A stretch of 42,641 nt of DNA from Streptantibioticus ferralitis (GTDB taxonomy: Bacteria; Actinomycetota; Actinomycetes; Streptomycetales; Streptomycetaceae). The position numbers were made by a program, and so were the translations under genes. Location: contig NZ_JARHTQ010000050.1 in the NCBI RefSeq assembly GCF_029223525.1, positions 1 to 42,641 of the forward strand. Direction: 5' to 3'. A model generated the notes under the pieces. That model searched no databases. It saw only the letters and a list, made by a program, of their open reading frames with translations, and was not told the DNA's origin. This document shows, in pieces, positions 35,999 to 42,641 of the stretch (position 1 is the first letter of the stretch; every line of letters begins with the position of its first letter).

Positions 35999-36538
35999 AT
36001 GCAGAGCACGAATGGCTGGGCCTCCCTCGTCATGGCCGTGGTGGTCGTCGGTCTGGTGGTACGGCAGCAGCTGCGCACCCGTCGGGTGCGGCGCCATGGC
36101 TCGTTGATCATCCCGGCCGTCCTCGGCATCCTGGGCGCCTTGGGGATCGCCTTCGGCATCGCCTCGGTCGTCAAGTACCACCCGCTGACCACGTTGCCCG
36201 TCGTCCTCCTGGTGGCGAGCCTGGCTGTCGCGGCGGGCTTCGGCATGGCCAGGGCACGGACCGTACGGGTATGGCAAGGCCCCCAGGGCGAGGTGCTGCG
36301 CAAGGGAACGGCGGCCACCACCGGGCTCTGGCTGGCCTCAATAGGTGCGCACATCGGGCTGAGCCTGTGGATCGACCACACAGCCGGGGCCGGGGTGGGT
36401 ACCGCGTCGCTGTACGCGTACCTGGCGATCGGCCTGGGGCCGCAGAACCTCCTGGTGCGCGGGCGGGCCGGCGCGCTGCGACCCCAGCCTGACGCGGCAA
36501 ATCAGCCCAACCCCGGCTCGTACATCCGACAGCGGTAG
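35999..36538 (+). CDS. Multi-pass membrane protein
   Basis: 179 residues with about four hydrophobic segments: ~8-22, ~36-60, ~66-85 and ~105-145. Segment order and the RQQLRTRRVRRHG cytoplasmic stretch recall CcdC/DUF1453-type proteins, but I cannot assign it firmly. GGGGATGGA stands just before the ATG. A 266-bp spacer separates it from the HD gene, with no other gene seen there. May be element cargo or captured chromosomal DNA. Confidence 0.7.
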   Translation: MQSTNGWASLVMAVVVVGLVVRQQLRTRRVRRHGSLIIPAVLGILGALGIAFGIASVVKYHPLTTLPVVLLVASLAVAAGFGMARARTVRVWQGPQGEVLRKGTAATTGLWLASIGAHIGLSLWIDHTAGAGVGTASLYAYLAIGLGPQNLLVRGRAGALRPQPDAANQPNPGSYIRQR

Positions 36539-36541
36539 GCC

Positions 36542-36694
36542 TCACCCGAGTACCGCAAGCGGTTCTCGAACATCGACGTCTTCCTCGACCACGACCACGT
36601 TCCACCCGCGTGCCTCGCACAGCGACTCGCACGCCGCCCGCTGCCGCTTCGGAGCAGTGCTTTCCTCGGTCTCACGCGATAGGCGAACATGGAC
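36542..36694 (-). pseudogene. Serine recombinase N-terminal fragment (former integrase)
   Basis: The frame reads VHVRLSRETEESTAPKRQRA, then ACESLCEARGWNVVVVEEDVDV before breaking into unrelated residues and a stop. Ser in RLSR is the recombinase nucleophile region, and the Arg-Gln-rich helix plus ARGW-VV are typical of large serine integrases. About 450 or more residues are missing. Its place next to attR is where an integrase gene is expected. Confidence 0.65.
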
Positions 36695-36813
36695 GGCTGC
36701 GCGCGTCCCCGGCGCGCTGGCCGGGACGCTCTCGCGGCGCCCGGGCCGGGGCTCGTCCCCTTTCGCCGTGATGCGGCACACTGGAGGTTTGGCGGTTACG
36801 GGAAGGGCGGAAC

Positions 36814-36839
36814 GCGTGAACGGACCTCTCATCGTCCAG
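36814..36839 (+). repeat. attR: 26-bp direct repeat, right copy
   Basis: Exact match of 31903-31928. It contains the functional XPB GTG (36816). Blocks upstream (tttcgccg 36761, gatgcg 36770, acactgga 36778, gaaggg 36802) resemble the left junction in the same order. Confidence 0.88.
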
Positions 36840-38465
36840 AGCGACAAGACGCTGCTGCTGGAGGTGGATCACCCGAGCGCGGACGAGTGCCGTCGCGCCA
36901 TCGCGCCGTTCGCCGAGTTGGAGCGGGCGCCGGAGCACATCCACACCTATCGCGTCACGCCGCTCGGCCTGTGGAACGCGCGCGCCGCCGGGCACGACGC
37001 CGAGCAGGTCGTCGACGCGCTCGTGCAGTACTCCCGCTACCCCGTTCCGCACGCCCTGCTCATCGACGTCGCCGAGACCATGGCACGCTACGGGCGGCTG
37101 CGGCTGCTCAAGCACCCCACCCACGGGCTGGTGCTGGAGACCACCGACCGGCCGGTACTGCACGAGGTGCTGCGGTCGAAGAAGATCCATCCGCTGGTCG
37201 GCGCCCGTATCGACGAGGACACGGTCATCGTGCATCCGTCGGAGCGCGGGCAGATCAAGCAGGTGCTGCTGAAGCTCGGCTGGCCCGCCGAGGACCTCGC
37301 CGGATACGTGGACGGCGAGGCGCACCCCATCGAACTGCGCGAGGACGGCTGGGCGCTGCGCCCCTACCAGCAGCAGGCCGTACAGGGCTTCTGGCACGGC
37401 GGCTCGGGCGTGGTCGTGCTGCCGTGCGGCGCGGGCAAGACGCTGGTCGGCGCGGGCGCCATGGCACAGGCCAAGGCCACCACCTTGATCCTGGTGACCA
37501 ACACGGTCTCCGCGCGCCAGTGGAAGCACGAGCTGGTGCGCCGCACCTCGCTGACCGAGGACGAGATCGGCGAGTACAGCGGAACGCGCAAGCAGATCCG
37601 CCCGGTCACCATCGCCACCTACCAGGTGCTGACGACCAAGCGGAAGGGCATCTATTCGCACCTTGAGCTGTTCGACTCGCGCGACTGGGGCCTGATCGTC
37701 TACGACGAGGTGCATCTGCTGCCCGCGCCGGTCTTCAAGTTCACCGCCGACCTGCAGGCGCGCCGCCGTCTGGGGCTGACCGCGACGCTGGTACGGGAGG
37801 ACGGCCGCGAGTCGGACGTGTTCTCGCTGATCGGCCCGAAGCGGTTCGACGCGCCGTGGAAGGAGATCGAGGCGCAGGGCTACATCGCGCCCGCCGACTG
37901 CGTCGAGGTCCGGGTGAACCTGACGGACTCCGAGCGACTGGCGTACGCCACGGCGGAGGCCGACGAGAAGTACCGGTACTGCGCGACCACCGCGACCAAG
38001 CGGCATGTGATCGAGGCACTGGTGGCCAAGCACAAGGGCCAGCAGACGCTGGTCATCGGACAGTACATCGACCAGCTCGACGAGTTGGGCGAGCACCTGG
38101 ACGCTCCGGTGATCAAGGGCGAGACGACCAACGCGCAGCGCGAGAAGCTCTTCGACGCGTTCCGGGCAGGCGAGATCAACGTGCTGGTGGTCTCGAAGGT
38201 GGCGAACTTCTCGATCGACCTGCCGGAGGCGACGGTCGCCATCCAGGTGTCCGGCACCTTCGGCTCGCGGCAGGAGGAGGCACAGCGCCTCGGCCGGGTG
38301 CTGCGGCCCAAGGCCGACGGCCACAAGGCGCACTTCTACTCGGTGGTCGCCCGCGACACCATCGACCAGGACTTCGCGGCGCACCGCCAGCGCTTTCTGG
38401 CCGAGCAGGGCTACGCGTACCGGATCGCGGACGCCGACGACATCCTGGCCGGCGACGAGGTCTAG
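36816..38465 (+). CDS. XPB-like DNA repair helicase
   Basis: 549 residues, superfamily 2. The N-terminal DUF/damage-recognition-like region (~1-170) leads to the motor: Walker A LPCGAGKTLVG with Lys208, DEVH box 297-300, LGLTATLVRED, and the second RecA lobe with QVSGTFGSRQEEAQRLGRVLRPK. It matches bacterial XPB, a 3'-to-5' DNA unwinding enzyme. GTG 36816 is supported by GAAGG about 9 nt upstream and by the VNGPLIVQ start repeated in the left stub. It stays intact after element insertion. Convergent with the GT87 gene; the stops share CTAG. Confidence 0.94.
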   Translation: MNGPLIVQSDKTLLLEVDHPSADECRRAIAPFAELERAPEHIHTYRVTPLGLWNARAAGHDAEQVVDALVQYSRYPVPHALLIDVAETMARYGRLRLLKHPTHGLVLETTDRPVLHEVLRSKKIHPLVGARIDEDTVIVHPSERGQIKQVLLKLGWPAEDLAGYVDGEAHPIELREDGWALRPYQQQAVQGFWHGGSGVVVLPCGAGKTLVGAGAMAQAKATTLILVTNTVSARQWKHELVRRTSLTEDEIGEYSGTRKQIRPVTIATYQVLTTKRKGIYSHLELFDSRDWGLIVYDEVHLLPAPVFKFTADLQARRRLGLTATLVREDGRESDVFSLIGPKRFDAPWKEIEAQGYIAPADCVEVRVNLTDSERLAYATAEADEKYRYCATTATKRHVIEALVAKHKGQQTLVIGQYIDQLDELGEHLDAPVIKGETTNAQREKLFDAFRAGEINVLVVSKVANFSIDLPEATVAIQVSGTFGSRQEEAQRLGRVLRPKADGHKAHFYSVVARDTIDQDFAAHRQRFLAEQGYAYRIADADDILAGDEV

Positions 38466-39694
38466 GCCCGGTGGCCGCGCCGGGTACGGACGGCGGCGAC
38501 GGCCAGGAACGCCAGCCCCATCAGCGGGTAGGGGGAGGCGAACGGCTGCCGCCACCACGACAGGTGCAGGACGAACAGCCCCGGCTGGTGCACGATCCAC
38601 ATCGTGCGCGCGGTGAAGGCCACCACCACCGCGCCGAGCACCGCCCACCGCCAGCGCACCCGGCGCGCCTCGGCGGCCAGCAGTGCGACCAGCGGTACGC
38701 ACCAGACCCAGTGGTGCGTCCAACTGATCGGCGAGATCAGCAGCGCGGTGACCGCCGCGCACAGCACACCCCAGGCTTCCAGCCCGCGGCGCGCCGCGCG
38801 CACCGCGATCACCAGGCCGACGGCCGCGGTGAGCGCGGCCGGTATGGTCCACCACGCGCCGGGGTCCGGGGTGTGCAGCAGGCGGGCGATCAAGCCCTGT
38901 AGGGACTGGTTGTCGACGATCCAGACCTTGCCGACCCGCTCGGTCTCGAACATCCGCCGGGTCCAGAAGTCGACCGTGGCGCCCGGCAGCGCCAGCCAGC
39001 CGATCAGCACGGTCCCGGCGAAGGACGCGGCCGACAGGGCCGCCGCCCGTACCCGCCCGGTCAGCAGCAGATAGACCGCGAACAGCGCCGGGGTCAGCTT
39101 GATACCGGCCGCGATGCCGATCGCCACACCCTTGCCGCGCGCGCCGTCCGGCCGGGCCAGGTCCCACAGGACGAGGCAGGCCAGGGCGATGTTGACCTGG
39201 CCGAAGACGAAGGTCTGGAAGACCGGTTCGATCCACACCCCGAGCGCGACCGCCACGATGATCGCCACCGGCCGCAGCTCCACCCGGCGCGGCCAGCCCA
39301 CGAAGCGGAAGGACAGGTGGGCCAGCAGCCCCAGCAGGGCGACGTTGATCTCGGTGGCGCCGAGCCGCAGCACATCGAGCGGCAGCCATGACGTCGGTAC
39401 GAAGAGGATCGCGGCGAACGGCGGATAGGTGGCGGGCAGGTTCCACTCGGTGACCCGCAGGTCGTACAGGCCTTGCCCGGTGGCGGCGGCCAGGCCCTCG
39501 GCCCTGTAGACGACGGCGTCGGCCATCTCGAAGCGCATCGTCAGGCACAGTCCGGCGTAGACCGTGAGGGAGACGGCGAGCAGTGCGGTGGCGAGCATCA
39601 GCGGGCGCCGGGGGGTGGCGGCCAACGCCACCCGAAGCGGCTGCGCTTCCCACCCCTTACGGTTCGCGCTGCGCGCAGCCGTTGTCGTACTCAC
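38462..39694 (-). CDS. GT87-type polyprenyl-linked mannosyltransferase (DUF2029)
   Basis: 410 residues and about 10 membrane segments. GT87/DUF2029 marks: a first-loop acidic pair (MRFEMADAVVYRAEG), YPPFAAILFVP, FGQVNIALACLVLWDLAR, KLTPALFAVYLLL, NQSLQGLIARLL and SPISWTHHWVWCVPL. These enzymes add mannose (or arabinose in related families) from a polyprenyl phosphate on the outer membrane face, as in lipomannan synthesis. GTG 39694 is preferred to TTG 39697; neither has a strong ribosome site. Convergent with XPB, overlapping by 4 bp. Confidence 0.88.
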   Translation of the reverse strand: MSTTTAARSANRKGWEAQPLRVALAATPRRPLMLATALLAVSLTVYAGLCLTMRFEMADAVVYRAEGLAAATGQGLYDLRVTEWNLPATYPPFAAILFVPTSWLPLDVLRLGATEINVALLGLLAHLSFRFVGWPRRVELRPVAIIVAVALGVWIEPVFQTFVFGQVNIALACLVLWDLARPDGARGKGVAIGIAAGIKLTPALFAVYLLLTGRVRAAALSAASFAGTVLIGWLALPGATVDFWTRRMFETERVGKVWIVDNQSLQGLIARLLHTPDPGAWWTIPAALTAAVGLVIAVRAARRGLEAWGVLCAAVTALLISPISWTHHWVWCVPLVALLAAEARRVRWRWAVLGAVVVAFTARTMWIVHQPGLFVLHLSWWRQPFASPYPLMGLAFLAVAAVRTRRGHRA

Positions 39695-39787
39695 CAAGCC
39701 ACACCCTTCGATCGCCGTCCGCCCCGGCGGCGACCCTACCCGGCGGTGCCTGGCGCCCGCTCAGCGGTACATGCCGATTACCAGCGT

Positions 39788-40021
39788 TTATTCCTGGGTC
39801 TTGGCGGATTGCCCGGGTACGCGGGGGGCGAGATCCGGCTGCTTGGTGCCGTCGGTGCCGAGGATGACGATGCGGAACGCGGTGTCGGCGAAGACGCCGA
39901 TCGCGCGCATCGTGCTGCCGAGGAGATGGCGCGGATGGGCACGCCGCGCCGCCGTGCCGGAGTCATCCGGCGCCCCCATCGCGGTGCTGCCCCGGATCGG
40001 GGTGAATGTCGTGGTAGCCAT
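39788..40021 (-). CDS. Small conserved-looking protein, 77 residues
   Basis: MATTTFTPIRGSTAMGAPDDSGTAARR, then HPRHLLGSTMRAIGVFADTAFRIVILGTDG and a polar tail. TACCGT ends 6 nt before ATG 40021, a leaderless layout (GGAGG is too close to serve as ribosome site). No domain recognised; the middle looks amphipathic. Gap to the upstream motor gene is divergent. Confidence 0.55.
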   Translation of the reverse strand: MATTTFTPIRGSTAMGAPDDSGTAARRAHPRHLLGSTMRAIGVFADTAFRIVILGTDGTKQPDLAPRVPGQSAKTQE

Positions 40022-40339
40022 GCCTCCACGGTAGGTTTTCACCCCCTTGGCGTACATCGGTCGCCAGGATGATCGGGCGGCCCACATCCCGTACCCCATC
40101 GGTGCAGGCCGTCCACCCGGAGGTCTACCCGGCCCCCTAGGGGTGGTCCGCAGGCCGCCGGAAATCCGTTAGCGCTGCCGACGGCGACGGCGTAGGATCG
40201 CGCGTCTTGCCGCCTCCCACGCCGTCCGCGCGCCGGGGAGAGCGCCGACCGGACGGCAACCGGTCGGCAGCCGAGCCGCACCACATGTCGACGTCCGTCG
40301 CCGGACGTCTGCCCTGCGTACCGCCGGAGGCATCGCACC
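40022..40339. other. Divergent spacer with structured 5' leader of the motor gene
   Basis: No gene. A perfect palindrome cccctagggg is at 40134-40143. Two strong hairpins are at 40244-40268 (9 bp, loop acggcaa) and 40290-40309 (8 bp, loop tcgc), followed by the GGAGG ribosome site at 40325-40329. The layout suggests RNA-level control of the downstream gene. Confidence 0.5.
40169..40198 (+). promoter_or_regulatory. Candidate promoter of the HelD-like gene
   Basis: TTAGCG (40169-40174), 18-bp spacer, TAGGAT (40193-40198). It would give a ~135-nt leader containing both hairpins. Confidence 0.4.
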
Positions 40340-42448
40340 GTGTCCATTGGCACACCCGAACCGCTCGACCGTGAGCGCGCCCATCTCACCGCGTCCCGTA
40401 CCGCGCTACGTGCCATGCGGGCCGACGCCGAGTCGCTCGACATCCGCGATGTGACCGCGAACTGGGTCAACGCACAGGTCCTCCAGCAGCAGATCGAGCA
40501 GCGTATCGAGGCGCTCGCCGACCTCGCCCACACCCCGCTTTTCTTCGGCCGCCTCGACTATCTGCACGCTCCCGGCGCCGACCAGGCGGCGGGAGCGTCA
40601 GGAGGGGCGGCGCGCAGCGCGTCCGGCGGGGGCGGTGGCGGGCGACGGGAGGGCGAACGGTTCTACATCGGCCGCCGCCATGTGCACGACGCCGACGGCG
40701 ACCCGATGGTCATCGACTGGCGCGCCCCCGTCTCGCAACCCTTCTACCGGGCGTCCCGCAAGGACCCGATGGACATCGGGCTGCGCCGCCGATTCGGCTA
40801 CACCGGCGGCCAGTTGACGGCCTATGAGGACGAACACCTCACCGATCCGGCCGAGGCCGACACCACCAGCAAGCTGCTCCAGTCGGAGATCGAGCGGCCG
40901 CGCGTCGGCCCGATGCGGGACATCGTTGCCACGATCCAGCCCGAGCAGGACGAGATCGTCAGGGCCGGGATCGGGGGCACGGTCTGCGTGCAGGGCGCGC
41001 CGGGCACCGGAAAGACGGCGGTCGGCCTGCACCGTGTCGCGTACCTGCTCTACGCGCACCGCGAGCGGCTGGCCCGCACCGGCACGCTGGTGGTCGGCCC
41101 GAACCGGTCCTTCCTGCACTACATCGAGCAAGTCCTGCCCGCGCTGGGCGAGTTGCACGTCAAGCAGGCCACCGTCGACGACCTGGTGGCCCATGTCGAG
41201 GTGCGGGCCACCGACACCGCGCGGGCCGCCTGCCTCAAGGGCGACATCCGGATGGCAGAGGTGCTGCGCCGCGCCGTGCGCAGCGGGATCACCACCCCGA
41301 CGGAACCGGTGGTGGTGGTCCGCGGCTCCCGGCGATGGCGCATCCCGGCCTATGAACTGGAGGACATCATCACGGAGTTGAAGGAACGGGACATCCGCTA
41401 CGGCGCGGCGGCCGACGCACTGCCGCAGCGCGTCGCGCATGCCGTGCTCACCCGGATGGAGGCGGCCGGGGAGGCGCCGGACGACCGGGTGCAGGACGCG
41501 GTGGCCCGTTCCCAGCCGGTCAAGGCGGCGGCCAAGGCGATGTGGCCGCCGGTCGACCCGGCCAAGATCGTGCTGCGGCTGCTGTCGGAGCCGGAGTTCC
41601 TCGCCCGGTGCGCGGACGGACTGCTCAGTGCGGACGAGCAGAAGGAGATCCTTTGGGCCAAGCCGGGTCGCGGCGTGAAGTCCGCGCCCTGGTCGGCGGC
41701 GGATGCCGTGCTGATCGACGAGGCGATGGACCTGGTACGGCGGACGCCCTCGCTCGGCCATGTCGTACTCGACGAGGCGCAGGACCTGTCCCCCATGCAG
41801 TACCGGGCGGTCGGCCGCCGCTGCACCACCGGTTCCGCGACCGTCCTCGGGGACATCGCCCAGGGCACCACGCCCTGGGCGACGGCGAGTTGGCAGGAGG
41901 CGCTGGCCCATCTCGGCAAGCCCGAGGCGGCCGTGGAGGAGCTGACGCGCGGCTTCCGGGTGCCGCGCGAGGTGATCGCGTACGCCTCTCGGCTGCTGCC
42001 CGCCATCGCTCCCGACCTGGCCCCGGCCACCTCGGTCCGGGAGTCGCCCGGTGATCTGCGGGTACGGGCGGTGGCGCCGGAGGAGCTGACGGCGGCCGTC
42101 ATCGCGGCGTGCCGCGAGTCGCTGGAGCGCGAGGGTTCGATCGGCCTGATCGCGGCGGATGCGCGCATCCCCGCGCTGGCGGGCGCGCTGACCGAGGCGG
42201 GCCTGCCGTGTCTCTCGCCCGGCGAGGAGACCTCCGAGCAGGCCCGGCTCACCCTGGTACCGGCTTCGCTGGCCAAGGGCCTGGAGTACGACTACGTGGT
42301 GCTGGATGAGCCGTCGGCGGTCGTCGACGGCGAGCCGGACGTGCGCACGGGGCTGCGCCGCTTGTACGTGGCGCTGACGCGGGCCGTTTCCGGGCTGATC
42401 GTGGTACATGCGGCCGCCCTGCCGGGGGAACTGACGCTCAGCGCGTGA
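40340..42448 (+). CDS. HelD/UvrD-like superfamily 1 motor ATPase
   Basis: 702 residues. The N-terminal helical arm (~5-60; RERAHLTASRTALRAM...QVLQQQIEQRIEALADL) is followed by ERFYIGRRHVHDADGDPMVIDWRAPVSQPFYR, characteristic of HelD-family proteins that recycle stalled RNA polymerase. Walker A is GAPGTGKTAVG (Lys225), the DEAQD box is in VVLDEAQDLSPMQYR, and the C-terminal motif is ARLTLVPASLAKGLEYDYVVLDEP...RRLYVALTRA. Streptomyces have both HelD and the rifamycin-resistance factor HelR; I cannot separate them by eye. GTG 40340 has GGAGG at 10 nt. Confidence 0.85.
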   Translation: MSIGTPEPLDRERAHLTASRTALRAMRADAESLDIRDVTANWVNAQVLQQQIEQRIEALADLAHTPLFFGRLDYLHAPGADQAAGASGGAARSASGGGGGGRREGERFYIGRRHVHDADGDPMVIDWRAPVSQPFYRASRKDPMDIGLRRRFGYTGGQLTAYEDEHLTDPAEADTTSKLLQSEIERPRVGPMRDIVATIQPEQDEIVRAGIGGTVCVQGAPGTGKTAVGLHRVAYLLYAHRERLARTGTLVVGPNRSFLHYIEQVLPALGELHVKQATVDDLVAHVEVRATDTARAACLKGDIRMAEVLRRAVRSGITTPTEPVVVVRGSRRWRIPAYELEDIITELKERDIRYGAAADALPQRVAHAVLTRMEAAGEAPDDRVQDAVARSQPVKAAAKAMWPPVDPAKIVLRLLSEPEFLARCADGLLSADEQKEILWAKPGRGVKSAPWSAADAVLIDEAMDLVRRTPSLGHVVLDEAQDLSPMQYRAVGRRCTTGSATVLGDIAQGTTPWATASWQEALAHLGKPEAAVEELTRGFRVPREVIAYASRLLPAIAPDLAPATSVRESPGDLRVRAVAPEELTAAVIAACRESLEREGSIGLIAADARIPALAGALTEAGLPCLSPGEETSEQARLTLVPASLAKGLEYDYVVLDEPSAVVDGEPDVRTGLRRLYVALTRAVSGLIVVHAAALPGELTLSA

Positions 42449-42641
42449 GCCGCGGGTTCCCTTCGGGGGCGGTTGCTTTGCGGGCGCGGCGCGGTGCGGT
42501 ACCGCTGCGCGGGGGCGGTGCGGTGCGGTACCGCTGCGCGGGGGCGGTGCGGGTTCGTTGCGCGGGGGCGGTTCGTACGTGGGTCGTTGCGGTTCGTCGC
42601 GCGGTGCGGCGCCGTTGCGCCTGCGGCGGGCTTTTCCCACC
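42449..42641. repeat. Low-complexity right edge with a 29-bp period repeat
   Basis: gcggtgcggtaccgctgcgc occurs at 42491-42510 and 42520-42539, each followed by a G-run; a third, diverged unit starts at 42545. Each unit contains the palindrome gcggtaccgc. The last bases (cttttcccacc) resemble the beginning of the dispersed element near 11226, so another copy may start beyond the edge. No gene seen. Confidence 0.7.

Larger units (their letters stand above)
31903..36839. mobile_element. Integrated element inserted at the 5' end of the XPB helicase gene
   Basis: Bounded by an exact 26-bp direct repeat that includes the XPB start codon. It holds about eight genes, on average less GC-rich than the flanks by eye, and a serine-recombinase fragment at the right end. 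No complete integrase, relaxase or replication gene is present, so it looks like a decayed, immobile remnant. The left end holds an XPB start stub and the right end the functional start. Confidence 0.8.

Noticed and set aside
31811-36900. tRNA gene as the integration target
   Set aside because: No cloverleaf or tRNA-like sequence at either junction; the duplicated sequence is coding DNA of the helicase start.
40100-40339. Rifamycin-associated element upstream of the HelD-like gene
   Set aside because: No clear long inverted repeat of that type was found; only the short palindrome and the leader hairpins.
40285-40374. Upstream ORF MSTSVAGRLPCVPPEAS overlapping the HelD-like start
   Set aside because: No ribosome site and no conserved feature; the hairpins are a better explanation for control.
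40598-42640. Minus-strand frame of about 680 codons over the HelD-like gene
   Set aside because: Shadow of a clear SF1 ATPase; no family features of its own.

Overview
The window is very GC-rich, its codons mostly end in G or C, and nearly every gene has a typical Streptomyces counterpart (DmdR1-type iron regulator, citrate synthase 2, SerC, MqnB/MqnD of the futalosine menaquinone route, XPB-like helicase). It reads as core chromosome of a Streptomyces or close relative. No rRNA, tRNA or CRISPR array was seen.

Layout. 1-336 is a gene-free edge carrying pieces of a dispersed inverted-repeat family. 337-5688: iron repressor dmdR1 (-) with an antisense open frame like Adm, a SIS-domain protein (+), a PAS/PAS/GAF sensor (-), pyridoxamine-phosphate oxidase pdxH (-) and citrate synthase citA (+). 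5951-11174: an FAD/Fe-S D-lactate/glycolate-type oxidoreductase (-), serC (+), a decayed aldo/keto reductase, a possible 28-residue membrane peptide and thpR (-). 11559-15150: an MFS exporter with its MarR regulator and operator, a ribbon-helix-helix protein and an NCS2 purine permease. 15357-22364: a DUF2530 protein, a CtpE-like P-type ATPase, a sacsin-like GHKL ATPase and a DUF3027 protein. 22733-26223: MFS protein, DUF2771 lipoprotein, mqnB and mqnD, closely packed. 26232-29112: cold-shock protein, small membrane protein, HAD phosphatase and a HAAS-like membrane protein. 29339-38465: a helicase-C/WYL protein and an XPB-like helicase, normally neighbours. 38462-42448: GT87-type mannosyltransferase, a small conserved protein and a HelD/UvrD-like motor ATPase.

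The most striking feature is a 4.9-kb insertion between the helicase-C/WYL gene and the XPB gene. A 26-bp exact direct repeat (31903-31928 and 36814-36839) spans the XPB start codon. The left copy heads a 19-codon stub and the right copy heads the intact gene. The sequence upstream of the start codon also resembles itself on both sides, so the element seems to have brought its own promoter and first codons and restored the gene it entered. Next to the right junction lies the N-terminal fragment of a serine recombinase, the likely former integrase. The cargo includes a frameshifted PCMT-type methyltransferase preceded by two tiny charged ORFs, an RsbW-like ATPase with two translationally coupled small genes, an unknown 136-residue protein followed by an HD-domain nucleotidase, and a membrane protein.

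Other themes are gene 3' ends carrying tandem copies of their own stop-codon region (pdxH; the 26820-27071/HAD convergent pair), several genes whose -10 box sits 6-7 nt before the start codon (likely leaderless mRNAs), and several strong hairpins or multi-stem structures in intergenic DNA. All assignments rest on reading motifs in the sequence; no database search was run.
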